From Prevotella sp. (lineage in GTDB: Bacteria > Bacteroidota > Bacteroidia > Bacteroidales > Bacteroidaceae), in contig JAFVGZ010000039.1 of the NCBI GenBank assembly GCA_017478025.1, positions 1 through 64,000 on the forward strand: a DNA stretch of 64,000 bases, written 5' to 3'. Position 1 is the first letter of the stretch. Each line of letters begins with the position of its first letter. The position numbers and the translations under genes were made by a program. Shown here in pieces: positions 17,701 to 27,822 of the stretch. The notes under the pieces were generated by a model. The model ran no database searches. It had not been told where the DNA came from and saw only the letters and a program-made list of their open reading frames with translations.

Positions 17701-20700
17701 TTACTCAGCCCAGTCCATCTGTGTCTGACGAACATAAGACTGGTAGCGACGCTTAGCCATCTTCTGAGCCTCTGCGAAGAGCTCATCAGCCTCTTCTGGA
17801 TAAGCCTTCTTTACAGAGAGGTAACGAACCTCACCCATGAGGAAGTCCTGGAACTTATCCCACTGTGGCTCCTTAGAGTCGAGAGAGAATGGGTTCTGAC
17901 CCTGCTCTGCCAGCTCTGGGTTGTAACGCCACAGGTGCCAGTAACCGCACTCTACAGCGCGACGCTCCTCTTCCTGTGAGCGACCCATGCCGCCCTTGAT
18001 CTTCAGACCGTGGTTGATACATGGAGCGTAAGCGATAACGAGTGATGGTCCGTGATAAGCCTCAGCCTCGCGGAATGCCTTCAGACACTGTGCGTTATCT
18101 GCACCCATAGCAACCTGAGCAACATATACGTAACCGTAAGTTGTGGCAATCATGCCGAGGTCCTTCTTCTTGATGCGCTTACCCTGAGCAGCGAACTGTG
18201 CGATAGCGCCGAGAGGTGTAGCCTTAGAAGCCTGACCACCGGTGTTAGAGTAAACCTCAGTATCGATAACAAAGATGTTCAGGTCCTCACCAGAAGCGAG
18301 AACGTGGTCGAGACCGCCGTAACCGATATCGTAAGAAGCACCGTCACCACCGATAATCCACTGGCTGCGCTTTACGAGATAGTGGTCGAGAGTCTTCAGC
18401 TCAGAGCATACTGGGCAACCAGCAGCGGCACCCTTGGCAATCTCTGGCTTCAGGATAGCAGCAAGACGCTTTGACTCGTCTGTATCCTCTCTCTTCTCAA
18501 TCCACTCAGCAGCTGCTGCCTGATATTCAGCAGAGCCCATCTTCTCGTCAACAACCTTCTGCAGAAGCATTGCAACGCGCTCCTTCATCTTCTTGTTACC
18601 GATTACCATACCGAGACCGAACTCACAGAAATCCTCAAACAGAGAGTTGTCGAATGCCGGACCCTGACCCTTCTCGTTGGTTGTGTAAGGAGTAGAAGGA
18701 ATAGAAGCAGAGTAGATAGAAGAACATCCAGTAGCGTTAGCGATTACCTCACGGTCACCGAAGAGCTGAGAGATGAGCTTAACGTATGGTGTCTCACCGC
18801 AACCAGAGCAAGCTCCAGAGAACTCGAAGAGAGGAGTAGCGAACTGAGAGTTCTTTGGATTAGCTGAGATATCAACGAGCTCCTGCTTTGACTTAACGTT
18901 CTTCACGCAGTACTCCCATCCAGCTGCCAGAGCCTTCATATCCTCTGCATCTGGGTTGTAAGGAACCATCTTGAGGGCCTTCTCACCCTTCTTGCCTGGG
19001 CAGACATCAGCACAGTTGCCGCATCCGAGACAGTCAAGTGGTGATGGCTCAATAACGAAGTGCATACCCTTCATGGCTGCAGGAGCCTTCATGTCCTGAG
19101 TAGCGCCGTTGAAGCCCTTCACTTCCTCGTCGGTCATTACGAATGGACGGATAGCAGCGTGAGGACAAACGAATGCACACTTGTTACACTGGATACAGTT
19201 CTCTACATTCCATACAGGAACGAATGCCTCTACACCACGCTTCTCATATGCAGCGGTACCGTTCATCCAAGTACCGTCAACGGTATCGAACTTCACGAAG
19301 TCAGAAACCTTGAGCAGGTCACCTGCCTGAGCGTTGATAGGACGAACGAGCTCCTTAACGAATGCTGGTGCATCGTCAGTCTTTGGTGCATCGTCTGGCA
19401 GGTTAGCCCATGCTGGGTCGATAGCGAGAGTCTTGTACTCACCACCACGATCTACGGCCTGATAGTTCATGTTGACAACGTCGTCACCCTTCTTGCCATA
19501 AGACTTCTTAGCGAAGGCCTTCATCTGCTCAATAGCCAGATCTACAGGGATAACCTCTGAGATACGGAAGAATGCAGACTGAAGGATGGTGTTGGTACGG
19601 TTACCGAGACCAATCTCCTGAGCAATCTTTGTTGCGTTGATATAGTAAACCTTGATGTTCTTCTGAGCGAAGACACGCTTTACATTGTTTGGAATGAAGT
19701 TTACGAGCTCCTCACCATCGAAGATTGTGTTGAGCAGGAATGAACCATTCTCACGGATACCACGAGTAACATCGTACATGTGCAGGTAAGCCTGAACGTG
19801 ACAAGCTACGAAGTTAGGTGTGGTAATCTGATATGTAGAGCGGATTGGCTCGTCGCCGAAACGCAGGTGAGAGCAGGTGAAGCCACCAGACTTCTTAGAG
19901 TCATAAGAGAAGTATGCCTGGCAGTACTTGTCAGTATTCTCACCGATAATCTTAACTGAGTTCTTGTTAGCACCAACGGTACCGTCAGCACCCAGACCGA
20001 AGAACTTACACTCCTGTGTTGACTTACCACCAAGTGCGATCTCCTCTACGATAGGCAGAGAGTGGTTAGTAACATCGTCAACGATACCAACTGTGAAGTG
20101 GTTCTTTGGTTCTGGCAGTTCGAGGTTGTTGAATACAGAGATGATATTGGCAGGAGTGATATCGCTTGAACCGAGACCGTAACGTCCGCCTACGATAACA
20201 GGACGCTTCTCGCACTCATAGAATGCAGACTTCACGTCGAGGTAGAGTGGCTCGCCCTCTGCGCCTGGCTCCTTTGTGCGGTCCAGAACAGCAATCTTCT
20301 TGCATGTAGAAGGAACAGCCTCCAGCAGGTGCTTTACAGAGAATGGACGATAGAGGTGTACGTTGATCATACCAACTTTCTTGCCCTGGCCTACGAGGTA
20401 GTCGATAGCTTCCTTAGCAGCCTCACAAGCAGAACCCATGAGGATGATTACGTTCTCAGCATCCTTAGCACCATAGTAGTTGAACAGGTGGTACTCACGA
20501 CCTGTAATCTCAGAAATCTTCTTACAGTACTTCTCTACTACCTCTGGAATTGCGTCATAGTATGCGTTACAAGCCTCACGGTGTGTGAAGAATGTCTCTG
20601 GGTTCTCAGCGGTACCACGTGTTACAGGGCGCTCAGGTGTGAGGGCGCGGTTGCGGAAATCCTCAACGAACTCCTGTGGAGTGATAGCCTTGATGTCTTC

Positions 20701-21270
20701 CATATCCATCACCTCAATCTTGTGATACTCGTGAGATGTACGGAAGCCGTCAAAGAAGTTGATGAATGGAACCTTTGTCTCAAGTGTAGCCAGGTGAGGA
20801 ACGGCTGTGAGGTCCATTACCTCCTGTACAGAACTTGAAGCGAACATAGCGAAGCCAGTCTGACGACAAGCCATTACGTCCTGATGGTCACCAAAGATAC
20901 AGAGAGAGTGAGAAGCCAGCGTACGTGCAGATACGTCGAACACGCAAGGCAGGAGCTCACCTGCAATCTTATACATGTTAGGTATCATCAGCAGCAGACC
21001 CTGAGAAGCTGTGAATGTAGTAGTCAGGGCACCAGCCTGCAGCGAACCGTGAACGGCACCGGCAGCACCACCCTCTGACTGCATTTCCTGTACGAGAACT
21101 GTCTGACCCCACATGTTCTTGCGACCACGTGCTGCCCAATCATCGGTGTGCTCCGCCATTGGAGACGATGGAGTGATGGGGTAGATAGCTGCTACCTCCG
21201 AGAACATATAGCTCACGTGAGCCGCTGCCTCGTTACCATCACAGGTAATGAATTTCTTTTCTTTAGCCAT
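17701..21270 (-). CDS. Pyruvate:ferredoxin (flavodoxin) oxidoreductase
   Basis: 1189 residues in one chain, the standard length of bacterial NifJ. It turns pyruvate and CoA into acetyl-CoA and CO2 and reduces ferredoxin. Domains in order: the pyrimidine-binding TPP domain (YPITPSSPMAEHTD), a transketolase C-like domain, the gamma domain (GRYGLGSSDITP), a two-[4Fe-4S] ferredoxin domain (CIQCNKCAFVCP, CLGCGNCADVCP) and the PP-binding TPP domain (SGCGETPYVKL, IGGDGASYDIGYGGLDH). It indicates anaerobic fermentation. No clear TAnnTTTG box was found upstream. Confidence 0.98.
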   Translation of the reverse strand: MAKEKKFITCDGNEAAAHVSYMFSEVAAIYPITPSSPMAEHTDDWAARGRKNMWGQTVLVQEMQSEGGAAGAVHGSLQAGALTTTFTASQGLLLMIPNMYKIAGELLPCVFDVSARTLASHSLCIFGDHQDVMACRQTGFAMFASSSVQEVMDLTAVPHLATLETKVPFINFFDGFRTSHEYHKIEVMDMEDIKAITPQEFVEDFRNRALTPERPVTRGTAENPETFFTHREACNAYYDAIPEVVEKYCKKISEITGREYHLFNYYGAKDAENVIILMGSACEAAKEAIDYLVGQGKKVGMINVHLYRPFSVKHLLEAVPSTCKKIAVLDRTKEPGAEGEPLYLDVKSAFYECEKRPVIVGGRYGLGSSDITPANIISVFNNLELPEPKNHFTVGIVDDVTNHSLPIVEEIALGGKSTQECKFFGLGADGTVGANKNSVKIIGENTDKYCQAYFSYDSKKSGGFTCSHLRFGDEPIRSTYQITTPNFVACHVQAYLHMYDVTRGIRENGSFLLNTIFDGEELVNFIPNNVKRVFAQKNIKVYYINATKIAQEIGLGNRTNTILQSAFFRISEVIPVDLAIEQMKAFAKKSYGKKGDDVVNMNYQAVDRGGEYKTLAIDPAWANLPDDAPKTDDAPAFVKELVRPINAQAGDLLKVSDFVKFDTVDGTWMNGTAAYEKRGVEAFVPVWNVENCIQCNKCAFVCPHAAIRPFVMTDEEVKGFNGATQDMKAPAAMKGMHFVIEPSPLDCLGCGNCADVCPGKKGEKALKMVPYNPDAEDMKALAAGWEYCVKNVKSKQELVDISANPKNSQFATPLFEFSGACSGCGETPYVKLISQLFGDREVIANATGCSSIYSASIPSTPYTTNEKGQGPAFDNSLFEDFCEFGLGMVIGNKKMKERVAMLLQKVVDEKMGSAEYQAAAAEWIEKREDTDESKRLAAILKPEIAKGAAAGCPVCSELKTLDHYLVKRSQWIIGGDGASYDIGYGGLDHVLASGEDLNIFVIDTEVYSNTGGQASKATPLGAIAQFAAQGKRIKKKDLGMIATTYGYVYVAQVAMGADNAQCLKAFREAEAYHGPSLVIAYAPCINHGLKIKGGMGRSQEEERRAVECGYWHLWRYNPELAEQGQNPFSLDSKEPQWDKFQDFLMGEVRYLSVKKAYPEEADELFAEAQKMAKRRYQSYVRQTQMDWAE

Positions 21271-21330
21271 TTTTGTTAATGTTAGATAAAAAATAAGTTA
21301 TGTCGTTTGTATTCTAATTATATATTGTAC

Positions 21331-21367
21331 CGAGTAAATTGTAAATTGTACATTGTACATTGTACAT
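21331..21367. repeat. GTACATTGTAAATT repeat upstream of nifJ
   Basis: AAATTGTAAATTGTACATTGTACATTGTACAT in the 107-bp gap between nifJ and the AAA_14 gene, the same theme as at 14.9, 38.7 and 50.2 kb. (The stretch is given here only to show its period; units are about 7-14 bp.). Confidence 0.7.
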
Positions 21368-21377
21368 AGTACTACAT

Positions 21378-22559
21378 TCAATAGAGGAATCCCAGCAGCC
21401 ACAGTGGCACCACGTTCTCTGCTACCTGGCCAGTGTCATACTGGCAGTACATCGTTCCGTTGTTCATAAGGGGCACCTCCATAGAGTGACACACCCTGAA
21501 GTGTCGCGCACCGTCTATTATGTAGTAATTGTCACGGGGTGACTGATTTACCTTATGGTCTTTCCACATGGTGTTGACGAAGAACGTCTCCATCAGTGCT
21601 TGACGCTCAAAGTTCAGCGGGAAGACTGCCTGATACAGGTTGGGATTGTGAAGCATTACCTTCGACGGTTTCTTGGGGAACCTCTGTCCCACGGGATATA
21701 TCATATTTATCAGCCTCGCGTCAGCCAGATACTTTATATAGTTCATCACCGTTGCACGGGAGGTTTCTATTTCCTTTGCCAGAAGGCTCACATTCGGTGC
21801 TTTAGGTCCCGCTGCAGCCAGCAGGTAGAACAGTTTCTTTATCTTCGGCAGATACTTCAGCTCTATCTGCTTGATGAGGAGAATGTCTATCTCCGTCATC
21901 ATGTTCATTGACTTCAGCAGGTTGTCCGCAAAGTCATAATGCTCACGAAACAGGGGGTAGAAGCCATGCTCCAGATACTGGGCAAAATACTCCATCGGAT
22001 CTACCCGGGCCGTCACATCCGCAACCAGCTGCTCCTTGTTTCTCAGCAGTTCATCCAACGGTGCCCAGCTGAAACTGTTGCCTGTCCGCAGGTTCAGATA
22101 CTCCCTGAACGAAAACCCTCTCAGGTTATAGCTCTTCACCACATTCTCCAGCTCTGGATTCTCCTGCTTCAGCCGCATCACGCTACTGCCAGCAAAGACG
22201 ATCTTCAGCCCGGGATACATATCGTAGCATAGCCTCAGTTCACGGCTCCAGTCCGACTGTTTGAACACCTGGTCTATCAGCAATACTCGTCCGCCTTCTC
22301 TGTAGAACTCGCCTGCAAAGTCGTAGATTCCCTTCCCTTGGAAGTAGAAGTTGTTCATGTTCACGTAGAGACAACGTCTGTCATTGGGACCGAACTTCTC
22401 TTTGGCATACTGCAGCAGGAAAGTCGTCTTCCCCACCCCGCGCGTACCTTTTATACCTATCATACGCGCGCTCCAATCTATCTCGTCCATAAGAACACGA
22501 CGCACGGGAGCATTGCAATGCTCTACCAGATATGAGTGCGTACGATAGAAGTCTTCCAT
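21378..22559 (-). CDS. AAA_14/DUF4143-type ATPase
   Basis: 393 residues: a P-loop ATPase domain with Walker A GTRGVGKTT (38-46), then a winged-helix and C-terminal DUF4143-like region (LLAKEIETSRATVMNYIKYL). The family is common in Bacteroidales, often multi-copy, and of unclear role. The Walker B site reads RVLLIDQVF where relatives have IDE, so the catalytic Glu is Gln97 (codon CAG at 22269-22271). This may slow ATP hydrolysis. The downstream sensor-like FAGSSVM is intact. The gene has its own promoter and lies alone between nifJ and the T9SS plug gene. Confidence 0.85.
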   Translation of the reverse strand: MEDFYRTHSYLVEHCNAPVRRVLMDEIDWSARMIGIKGTRGVGKTTFLLQYAKEKFGPNDRRCLYVNMNNFYFQGKGIYDFAGEFYREGGRVLLIDQVFKQSDWSRELRLCYDMYPGLKIVFAGSSVMRLKQENPELENVVKSYNLRGFSFREYLNLRTGNSFSWAPLDELLRNKEQLVADVTARVDPMEYFAQYLEHGFYPLFREHYDFADNLLKSMNMMTEIDILLIKQIELKYLPKIKKLFYLLAAAGPKAPNVSLLAKEIETSRATVMNYIKYLADARLINMIYPVGQRFPKKPSKVMLHNPNLYQAVFPLNFERQALMETFFVNTMWKDHKVNQSPRDNYYIIDGARHFRVCHSMEVPLMNNGTMYCQYDTGQVAENVVPLWLLGFLY

Positions 22560-22599
22560 AGGGTTTCAGAGAGTATATTCTCGCTTATCTTACGAGCTA

Positions 22600-22607
22600 C
22601 AAAATTA
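22600..22607 (-). promoter_or_regulatory. -7 element of the AAA_14 gene
   Basis: TAATTTTG on the minus strand, about 40 bp upstream of the ATG at 22559. The -33 region is less clear (CAAT at 22620). Confidence 0.55.
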
Positions 22608-22755
22608 CAAAACTTTCTTCAATTTGCAATACAGAGATTACAACCAAATCGCATTTTTAACATTTCTTATTAAGAATTACGATTTAGGTTGTGTTCTGAC
22701 AAATCCAAACGCATGTTTTTTCTTGCATACAGAACCCACTAACAAACGCAGCATA

Positions 22756-23985
22756 TCAATTGGAGGCAAAGCCGACAAGCCTGTCTGTCCGTTCTCCTAT
22801 GCCGCGATAGTAGATGAAAGTACTGTAGATGTTACGTGTCTCATAGAATGAGCCTTCTGTCGATGGGATATAGCTGCGCTCGCCGTCAAAGAGCCGGTAC
22901 TGGTATGAGTAATAGCCATACTTCAGCGGCACTACACATTCATAACATTTCTGCTTCTCGTCATAATGCATTTCATATTGCGGAGCGAACCAATCCTGGG
23001 TCCATTGTCCATTGACATAAACGGGAAGCGGCAGGGGCTCATTGCTCTGCAGGAAGAAGTGGACTAATACATATTCCGAAGCAACGTCATTCTCTATATT
23101 GTTTGTGTTACGGATGTAGAATGCGCCCTTCGCCGTCTCATCGTAAACGTAGCTGCGACGCGGAACGTCTTTCCACAACAAGGTGTGCCACCTCTCCCCG
23201 TCCCATACATTGCTCTCTACATTCAGGGAATTGCGATGTATGTCCAGCATCTCAAACTTGTGGTACTCATTACCGGCATCAAAGATAAGGTCCCTGCAAT
23301 GAGTCCACTCCAACATGCTCTGGCTCATGCGTGATGGGGGTGGCAAAACTACGGCATTGCTCCAGCAGTTGTTCTGCAACACATAGCCTTTTATCTGGCC
23401 GCGAACGTCTGTAACATTCAGCCTTGAGTAATCCACCTTCACCTCTGCCTGCTGATGGCTCTTTCTCACATCAATGTCGGTATCAACCTTATAGCCTATG
23501 CCCACATTCGTCAATGGCTCACAAACCATAAAGTATGCGCTGAGCACCTTTTGGTTACCATTGTCCTCATCATACACGTCAACACGGTAATTGCCGCTCA
23601 TCAGAAGTCGGCAACGCTCGTTGGGTATCTGAAAAGTATAGTGGGTATATAGCTGAACAGTATTTATTGACTCTTCAAGGTCCTCAATAAGCAATCCGTC
23701 ATGAAAACCTGATATGTAATCACTTACGAAGAGCTCCTCACTCTCTGAGAAATCCCATTCCAAATGCTTTATCGTGTAAGTGTATCGGTGATAGGTATGC
23801 GAGAACTCGTCAAAGGAAATCCTGACAGCCTCCGGTCCTCCCAACCTTATGACAGGCAGTTCTTGCCAGCGCGTGCCAGCAACAACCTGAAGCGAACCCA
23901 CGTCTGAGGAGTAGATCTCATGGCGTTGGCTGAGTGCAGGAATACATACGAAAAGCAATAATATAATCCTTACGACGTTCCACAT
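22756..23985 (-). CDS. Type IX secretion system plug protein (DUF5103)
   Basis: 409 residues with a signal peptide (first about 18). It matches DUF5103, renamed after the plug that closes the SprA translocon in Flavobacterium. Typical features are the beta-sandwich N-terminal domain (IRLGGPEAVRISFDEF, YTYTIKHLEWDFSESEEL) and a C-terminal domain ending in YYSYQYRLFDG and IYSTFIYYRG. It would sit in the periplasm against the outer membrane and gate T9SS export. Its ATG overlaps the rsmD stop by one base. A T9SS fits the C10 protease tail at 58142. Confidence 0.85.
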   Translation of the reverse strand: MWNVVRIILLLFVCIPALSQRHEIYSSDVGSLQVVAGTRWQELPVIRLGGPEAVRISFDEFSHTYHRYTYTIKHLEWDFSESEELFVSDYISGFHDGLLIEDLEESINTVQLYTHYTFQIPNERCRLLMSGNYRVDVYDEDNGNQKVLSAYFMVCEPLTNVGIGYKVDTDIDVRKSHQQAEVKVDYSRLNVTDVRGQIKGYVLQNNCWSNAVVLPPPSRMSQSMLEWTHCRDLIFDAGNEYHKFEMLDIHRNSLNVESNVWDGERWHTLLWKDVPRRSYVYDETAKGAFYIRNTNNIENDVASEYVLVHFFLQSNEPLPLPVYVNGQWTQDWFAPQYEMHYDEKQKCYECVVPLKYGYYSYQYRLFDGERSYIPSTEGSFYETRNIYSTFIYYRGIGERTDRLVGFASN

Positions 23986-24539
23986 TATTCTGTTGCCTTT
24001 TCGTTTCTGAAGATAGAGAAATTCACGCTGCCATACTGTCTGTGGTCCAGGAATTGCGGAAGCTGCGAGAAGTCGTTCTGCTTCCCATGCTCCACCACCA
24101 ACAGTCCTCCAGGCTGAAGCAGCGGCAAAGCCATCTGGGGTATCGTGTCTATCCCGTCCATAGAGTATGGCGGGTCAGCAAAGATAAAATCAAACTGCTG
24201 CTTGCAGGATTTCATATACTTGAACACATCACCTCTGATGAGTCTGTGTGTCTGCCCCTCAGCGGCAATGTTCAGCTTCTCCACGCATTGGCGGATGAAG
24301 TTGGAATGGTCACGGTCCTTTTCTACGCTTACCACCTCCCTGCAACCTCGCGAGAGCAGTTCAAGCGTTATGCTTCCTGTGCCCGAGAAAAGGTCCAACG
24401 CCGTGCTGTCCTCAAGGTCGGTGTAGCCCTGCAGGACATTGAAAAGGTTTTCCTTCGCAAAATCTGTCGTAGGGCGCGCCTTGAAGGTGTGAGGCACATC
24501 GAAATGCCTGCCTTTATATATTCCGGTTATAATTCTCAT
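23985..24539 (-). CDS. 16S rRNA (guanine966-N2)-methyltransferase
   Basis: 184 residues. RsmD methylates G966 of 16S rRNA. It has the usual start MRIITGIYKGRHF, the SAM motif ALDLFSGTGSITLELLSRG and the catalytic FADPPYSM. The 5' end overlaps the DUF3822 gene by 26 bp, and the 3' end overlaps the plug gene by one base, so the three are co-translated. Confidence 0.95.
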   Translation of the reverse strand: MRIITGIYKGRHFDVPHTFKARPTTDFAKENLFNVLQGYTDLEDSTALDLFSGTGSITLELLSRGCREVVSVEKDRDHSNFIRQCVEKLNIAAEGQTHRLIRGDVFKYMKSCKQQFDFIFADPPYSMDGIDTIPQMALPLLQPGGLLVVEHGKQNDFSQLPQFLDHRQYGSVNFSIFRNEKATE

Positions 24540-25266
24540 CTCTCTCTATTCTTCTGACATAAGTTTTCAGACGCGTGGCAAGCCAGTCTGCATGGGGCAT
24601 CGTGCCCAACAGATAGAGCACATCCTCTTCCTGGCTGAACCCAAGCTGCTTCCACACGAACATTATATAGTACAACGCATCATGTGCATGAACTGCATCA
24701 AAGGTGTTGGCAAAGTGAATGCGATGTTGCTCAAACGAGAATACGGACACTTTTTTGTCGTGAAAGTAAGCAAATAACCTATGAAGCCCATCATTCTGAT
24801 ACTCTGACAAATACCGTTCCGTCCATACAGGAGCCATCACGTTGTCAACCGTAACGTGTGAGCAATTGTCATTGGCTACCAGGAGCAGGTCGCTGTCAAC
24901 TGCAAAAACGGCTTTAACCCGCAGCTCCGGGATTGAGCGCAAGAACTTCTCTTCTCCCTTATAGCCTGTTATGATTTCTCCGTATGCGGCATCGATGGAG
25001 GCCGGGGTGGTATCAATGTCTATATCATCCGGCACGAGCATGACCGGCGATGCGACCATCAGCACGGTATCGTAGAGTATCTTCCCTCCCCCATCGCGCT
25101 CCAGGGCCCTCAGGAACTGCTGTTCCTTGAAGGCCTCTCTCAGGTTTGCGGGAAGAGAACGGTCACTCTTCACGGCGTATGGATATACGGTCGCATTACC
25201 CGCCCCGTCACTTACAGTAAAGGACAAGGTGCCGTGTCCAGCTCGTATGATGAGTTGCTTATCCAA
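24514..25266 (-). CDS. DUF3822 family protein
   Basis: 250 residues. DUF3822 is a Bacteroidetes family that almost always sits next to rsmD, as here. The fold resembles the actin/ASKHA ATPases (inference from family knowledge), but no catalytic motif is obvious in this copy. Function unknown. It overlaps rsmD by 26 bp and is 9 bp from pncC, so it is inside the glyA-to-plug run. Confidence 0.85.
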   Translation of the reverse strand: MDKQLIIRAGHGTLSFTVSDGAGNATVYPYAVKSDRSLPANLREAFKEQQFLRALERDGGGKILYDTVLMVASPVMLVPDDIDIDTTPASIDAAYGEIITGYKGEEKFLRSIPELRVKAVFAVDSDLLLVANDNCSHVTVDNVMAPVWTERYLSEYQNDGLHRLFAYFHDKKVSVFSFEQHRIHFANTFDAVHAHDALYYIMFVWKQLGFSQEEDVLYLLGTMPHADWLATRLKTYVRRIERDENYNRNI

Positions 25267-25275
25267 AATCCAAGA

Positions 25276-25809
25276 TTATTTTGCCTCTGGTTTAGGCAGT
25301 TGGTCTATATCGCTCGGAGCAGGATACAGCTCGTTAAGATACTGTACAAACATCTGCATGGCCCTATAGGTGGCGTTACGCAGGTTCTCCTCCCTGCCCT
25401 CGTCGCCTTCCAGCTTCATGGTGCGGATTTCGTCCTTTGTGCCACAGGCAATCCAGATGGTGCCGACAGGGATGCCAGCGTCTGCTCCGGGACCTGCAAA
25501 GCCGGTCGTTGCAATAGCAAAATCACTCTCCATGAGGTCGATGATGCCTTTCACCATCTCCTTTGCCACCTCTTCGCTCACGGCGTTCTTCTCCTTTATC
25601 AGGTCGGCATCTACGCCCAGCACCTTTGTCTTTGCAAAATCACTATAGCAGATAGTGCCGCCACGATAATATGCTGATGCACCAGGGACAGAAGTGATTA
25701 CCTCACCTATCTGACCGCTTGTGCACGATTCGGCAGTGGCCAGCGTCTTTCCTGTCTCATAGAGGTGGTAAAGAATTTCCTTACTTAGTACCTTACTTTC
25801 AAATTCCAT
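25276..25809 (-). CDS. Nicotinamide-nucleotide amidohydrolase (CinA C-terminal type)
   Basis: 177 residues, the stand-alone C-terminal domain of CinA. It deamidates nicotinamide mononucleotide to nicotinate mononucleotide in NAD recycling. Family motifs are present: LATAESCTSGQIGEVITSVPG with the catalytic Ser, YYRGGTICYS and ATTGFAGPGAD. The CinA N-terminal domain is absent, as in many bacteria. Confidence 0.93.
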   Translation of the reverse strand: MEFESKVLSKEILYHLYETGKTLATAESCTSGQIGEVITSVPGASAYYRGGTICYSDFAKTKVLGVDADLIKEKNAVSEEVAKEMVKGIIDLMESDFAIATTGFAGPGADAGIPVGTIWIACGTKDEIRTMKLEGDEGREENLRNATYRAMQMFVQYLNELYPAPSDIDQLPKPEAK

Positions 25810-25863
25810 ATATTCTATTTGAGTTTAGTCGTTGTTTAGATTATTGATGATTTACGCTCTCCA

Positions 25864-26910
25864 CTATATTTCTGTCTTAGAGAACGCCGGAGCATCTATC
25901 GGACAGAAATCCTTGTCTTTATACTTATACGCACCCACACAGCCTATCATAGCTGCATTGTCTGTGGTATAGGAGAACTTAGGAATATATACTGTCCATC
26001 TGTACCTCTTTGCATAGTCATGGAAGGCATTTCTCAATCCCGTGTTCGCTGACACTCCTCCGGCTACTGCCACGTGGGTGATGCCGGTCTGCTTTACAGC
26101 AAGGCGCAGCTTCTTCATCAGGATATCCACCACCGTCCATTCCAATGACGCAGCAAGGTCTTCCTTGTTTTTCTCCACAAAGTCAGCATCCTCCTGCACC
26201 CATTTCTGCAGCGAATAGAGGAATGATGTCTTCAGTCCGGAGAAACTGTAGTCCAAACCGGGGATGTGAGGTTCATTGAACTGGAAGGCTTTCGCGTTGC
26301 CCTTTCTCGCCAATCGGTCTATTATCGGACCGCCCGGGTATCCCAACCCCATCACCTTCGAACACTTGTCTATCGCCTCGCCTGCGGCATCGTCTATCGT
26401 CTGCCCCAGGATTTCCATGTCGTTGTAGGCATTCACCTTGATAATCTGCGAATTACCTCCTGACACGAGCAGACACAGGAACGGGAACGGGGGATGAGGG
26501 TTCTCGGCATCCGGCTCATCTATGAAATGCGCCATCACGTGTCCCTGCAGATGGTTCACGTCTATCAGCGGTATGCCCAGTGACAATGCCATTCCCTTAG
26601 CAAAATTCACTCCCACGAGGAGCGACCCTAACAGTCCCGGCCCGCGGGTGAAGGCGATAGCATCCAGCTCACCTTTCTCTATCCCCGCGCGTCGTATGGC
26701 CTGATCTACCACAGGAACGACATTCTGCTGGTGCGCACGTGAGGCCAGCTCAGGCACTACGCCGCCGTAGGCTTTGTGAACGTCCTGCGAAGCCGTCACG
26801 TTGCTCAGCAATACCGTACCGCGCATCACAGCCGCAGACGTGTCGTCACAGCTGCTTTCTATCGATAGTATAAGCGGTTCCTTTGTATCTTTTTCTTCTT
26901 TTATATCCAT
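25864..26910 (-). CDS. tRNA threonylcarbamoyladenosine transferase subunit TsaD
   Basis: 348 residues. TsaD, with TsaB and TsaE, transfers the threonylcarbamoyl group to A37 of ANN-decoding tRNAs. Visible are the ASKHA fold start LSIESSCDDTSAAV, the metal-binding HLQGHVMAH, TRGPGLLGSLLVG and the late VAVAGGVSANTGLR. It is cotranscribed between map and pncC with gaps of 42 and 54 bp. Confidence 0.97.
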   Translation of the reverse strand: MDIKEEKDTKEPLILSIESSCDDTSAAVMRGTVLLSNVTASQDVHKAYGGVVPELASRAHQQNVVPVVDQAIRRAGIEKGELDAIAFTRGPGLLGSLLVGVNFAKGMALSLGIPLIDVNHLQGHVMAHFIDEPDAENPHPPFPFLCLLVSGGNSQIIKVNAYNDMEILGQTIDDAAGEAIDKCSKVMGLGYPGGPIIDRLARKGNAKAFQFNEPHIPGLDYSFSGLKTSFLYSLQKWVQEDADFVEKNKEDLAASLEWTVVDILMKKLRLAVKQTGITHVAVAGGVSANTGLRNAFHDYAKRYRWTVYIPKFSYTTDNAAMIGCVGAYKYKDKDFCPIDAPAFSKTEI

Positions 26911-26952
26911 CCTTCACGTCATTCGTTCGGGCTGTCCATCATCTGCCTGCAC

Positions 26953-27822
26953 TTAGTGCGTCAGTATCTCCAGACCCGTTTCCGTCATGAGAAAAGTATG
27001 CTCCCATTGTGCCGAAGGGAGTTCGTCTTCTGATATCACCTCCCAGCCCCATGGGTCATCAGCATCTACAAACACCTTGTACGTGCCCATGTTTATCATA
27101 GGCTCGATGGTGAACACCATTCCGGGCACTAACAGCATTCCCGTACCGCGATGCCCGTAGTGGTCCACCTCGGGGTCCTCATGGAACTCCAGTCCCACTC
27201 CGTGTCCGGACAGATCGCGCACCACGCCGTAGTGATACTTCTTGGCGTGTTTCTCTATCGCGTGTCCTATGTCACCCACAAAGCAGTATGGCTTTGCTGC
27301 CTCCATGCCTATCTCCAGACATTCCTTGGCTACGCGTACCAGCTGTTCCTTCTCGGGTGTTGTCTGGCCGCCCACGATGAACATTCTGGAGGCATCGGCA
27401 TAGTAGCCGTCCTTGATCGTGGTGAAATCGACGTTGATGATGTCGCCAGGCATAAGGATGTCTGTTGGCTTCGGTATGCCGTGACACACCACCTCGTTGA
27501 TTGAGGTGCAGACACTCTTGGGAAAGCCTTCATAGCCCAGGCAGGCTGGCGTGGCGTCGTTCTCCTTGCACACGCGCATGCAGATATCATCAATTTCCTG
27601 CGTGCTCATGCCCGGGCGTATAGCGGCTTCTACCGTATCGAGCACCAGAGTGTTTATCACTCCTGCACGGCGAATGCCCTCTATCTGCTCAGGAGTCTTG
27701 ATGAGCTGGCGCGTAGGAACGAGCTTGCCCTTCGACTCCCAGTACATTATCTGCCTGTCCATTTCCGTGGGTTCCTGGCCGGGCAGCAGATGCCAACGCT
27801 TTTTCTTCTTCAGACTTACCAT
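26953..27822 (-). CDS. Methionine aminopeptidase, type I
   Basis: 289 residues. Map removes the N-terminal Met from new proteins. Metal ligands are all seen: Asp in INVDFTT, Asp in YYADASRMF, His in [14 protein letters not shown], Glu in FTIEPM and Glu in QWEHTF. An N-terminal extension of about 40 residues rich in Lys ([14 protein letters not shown]) precedes the catalytic core and is common in Bacteroidales. It overlaps glyA by 7 bp. Confidence 0.97.
   Translation of the reverse strand: MVSLKKKKRWHLLPGQEPTEMDRQIMYWESKGKLVPTRQLIKTPEQIEGIRRAGVINTLVLDTVEAAIRPGMSTQEIDDICMRVCKENDATPACLGYEGFPKSVCTSINEVVCHGIPKPTDILMPGDIINVDFTTIKDGYYADASRMFIVGGQTTPEKEQLVRVAKECLEIGMEAAKPYCFVGDIGHAIEKHAKKYHYGVVRDLSGHGVGLEFHEDPEVDHYGHRGTGMLLVPGMVFTIEPMINMGTYKVFVDADDPWGWEVISEDELPSAQWEHTFLMTETGLEILTH

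Noticed and set aside
26520..26580. Gln in HLQGH of TsaD as a defective metal site
   Set aside because: The metal-binding His residues are both present; the middle residue varies among TsaD proteins.
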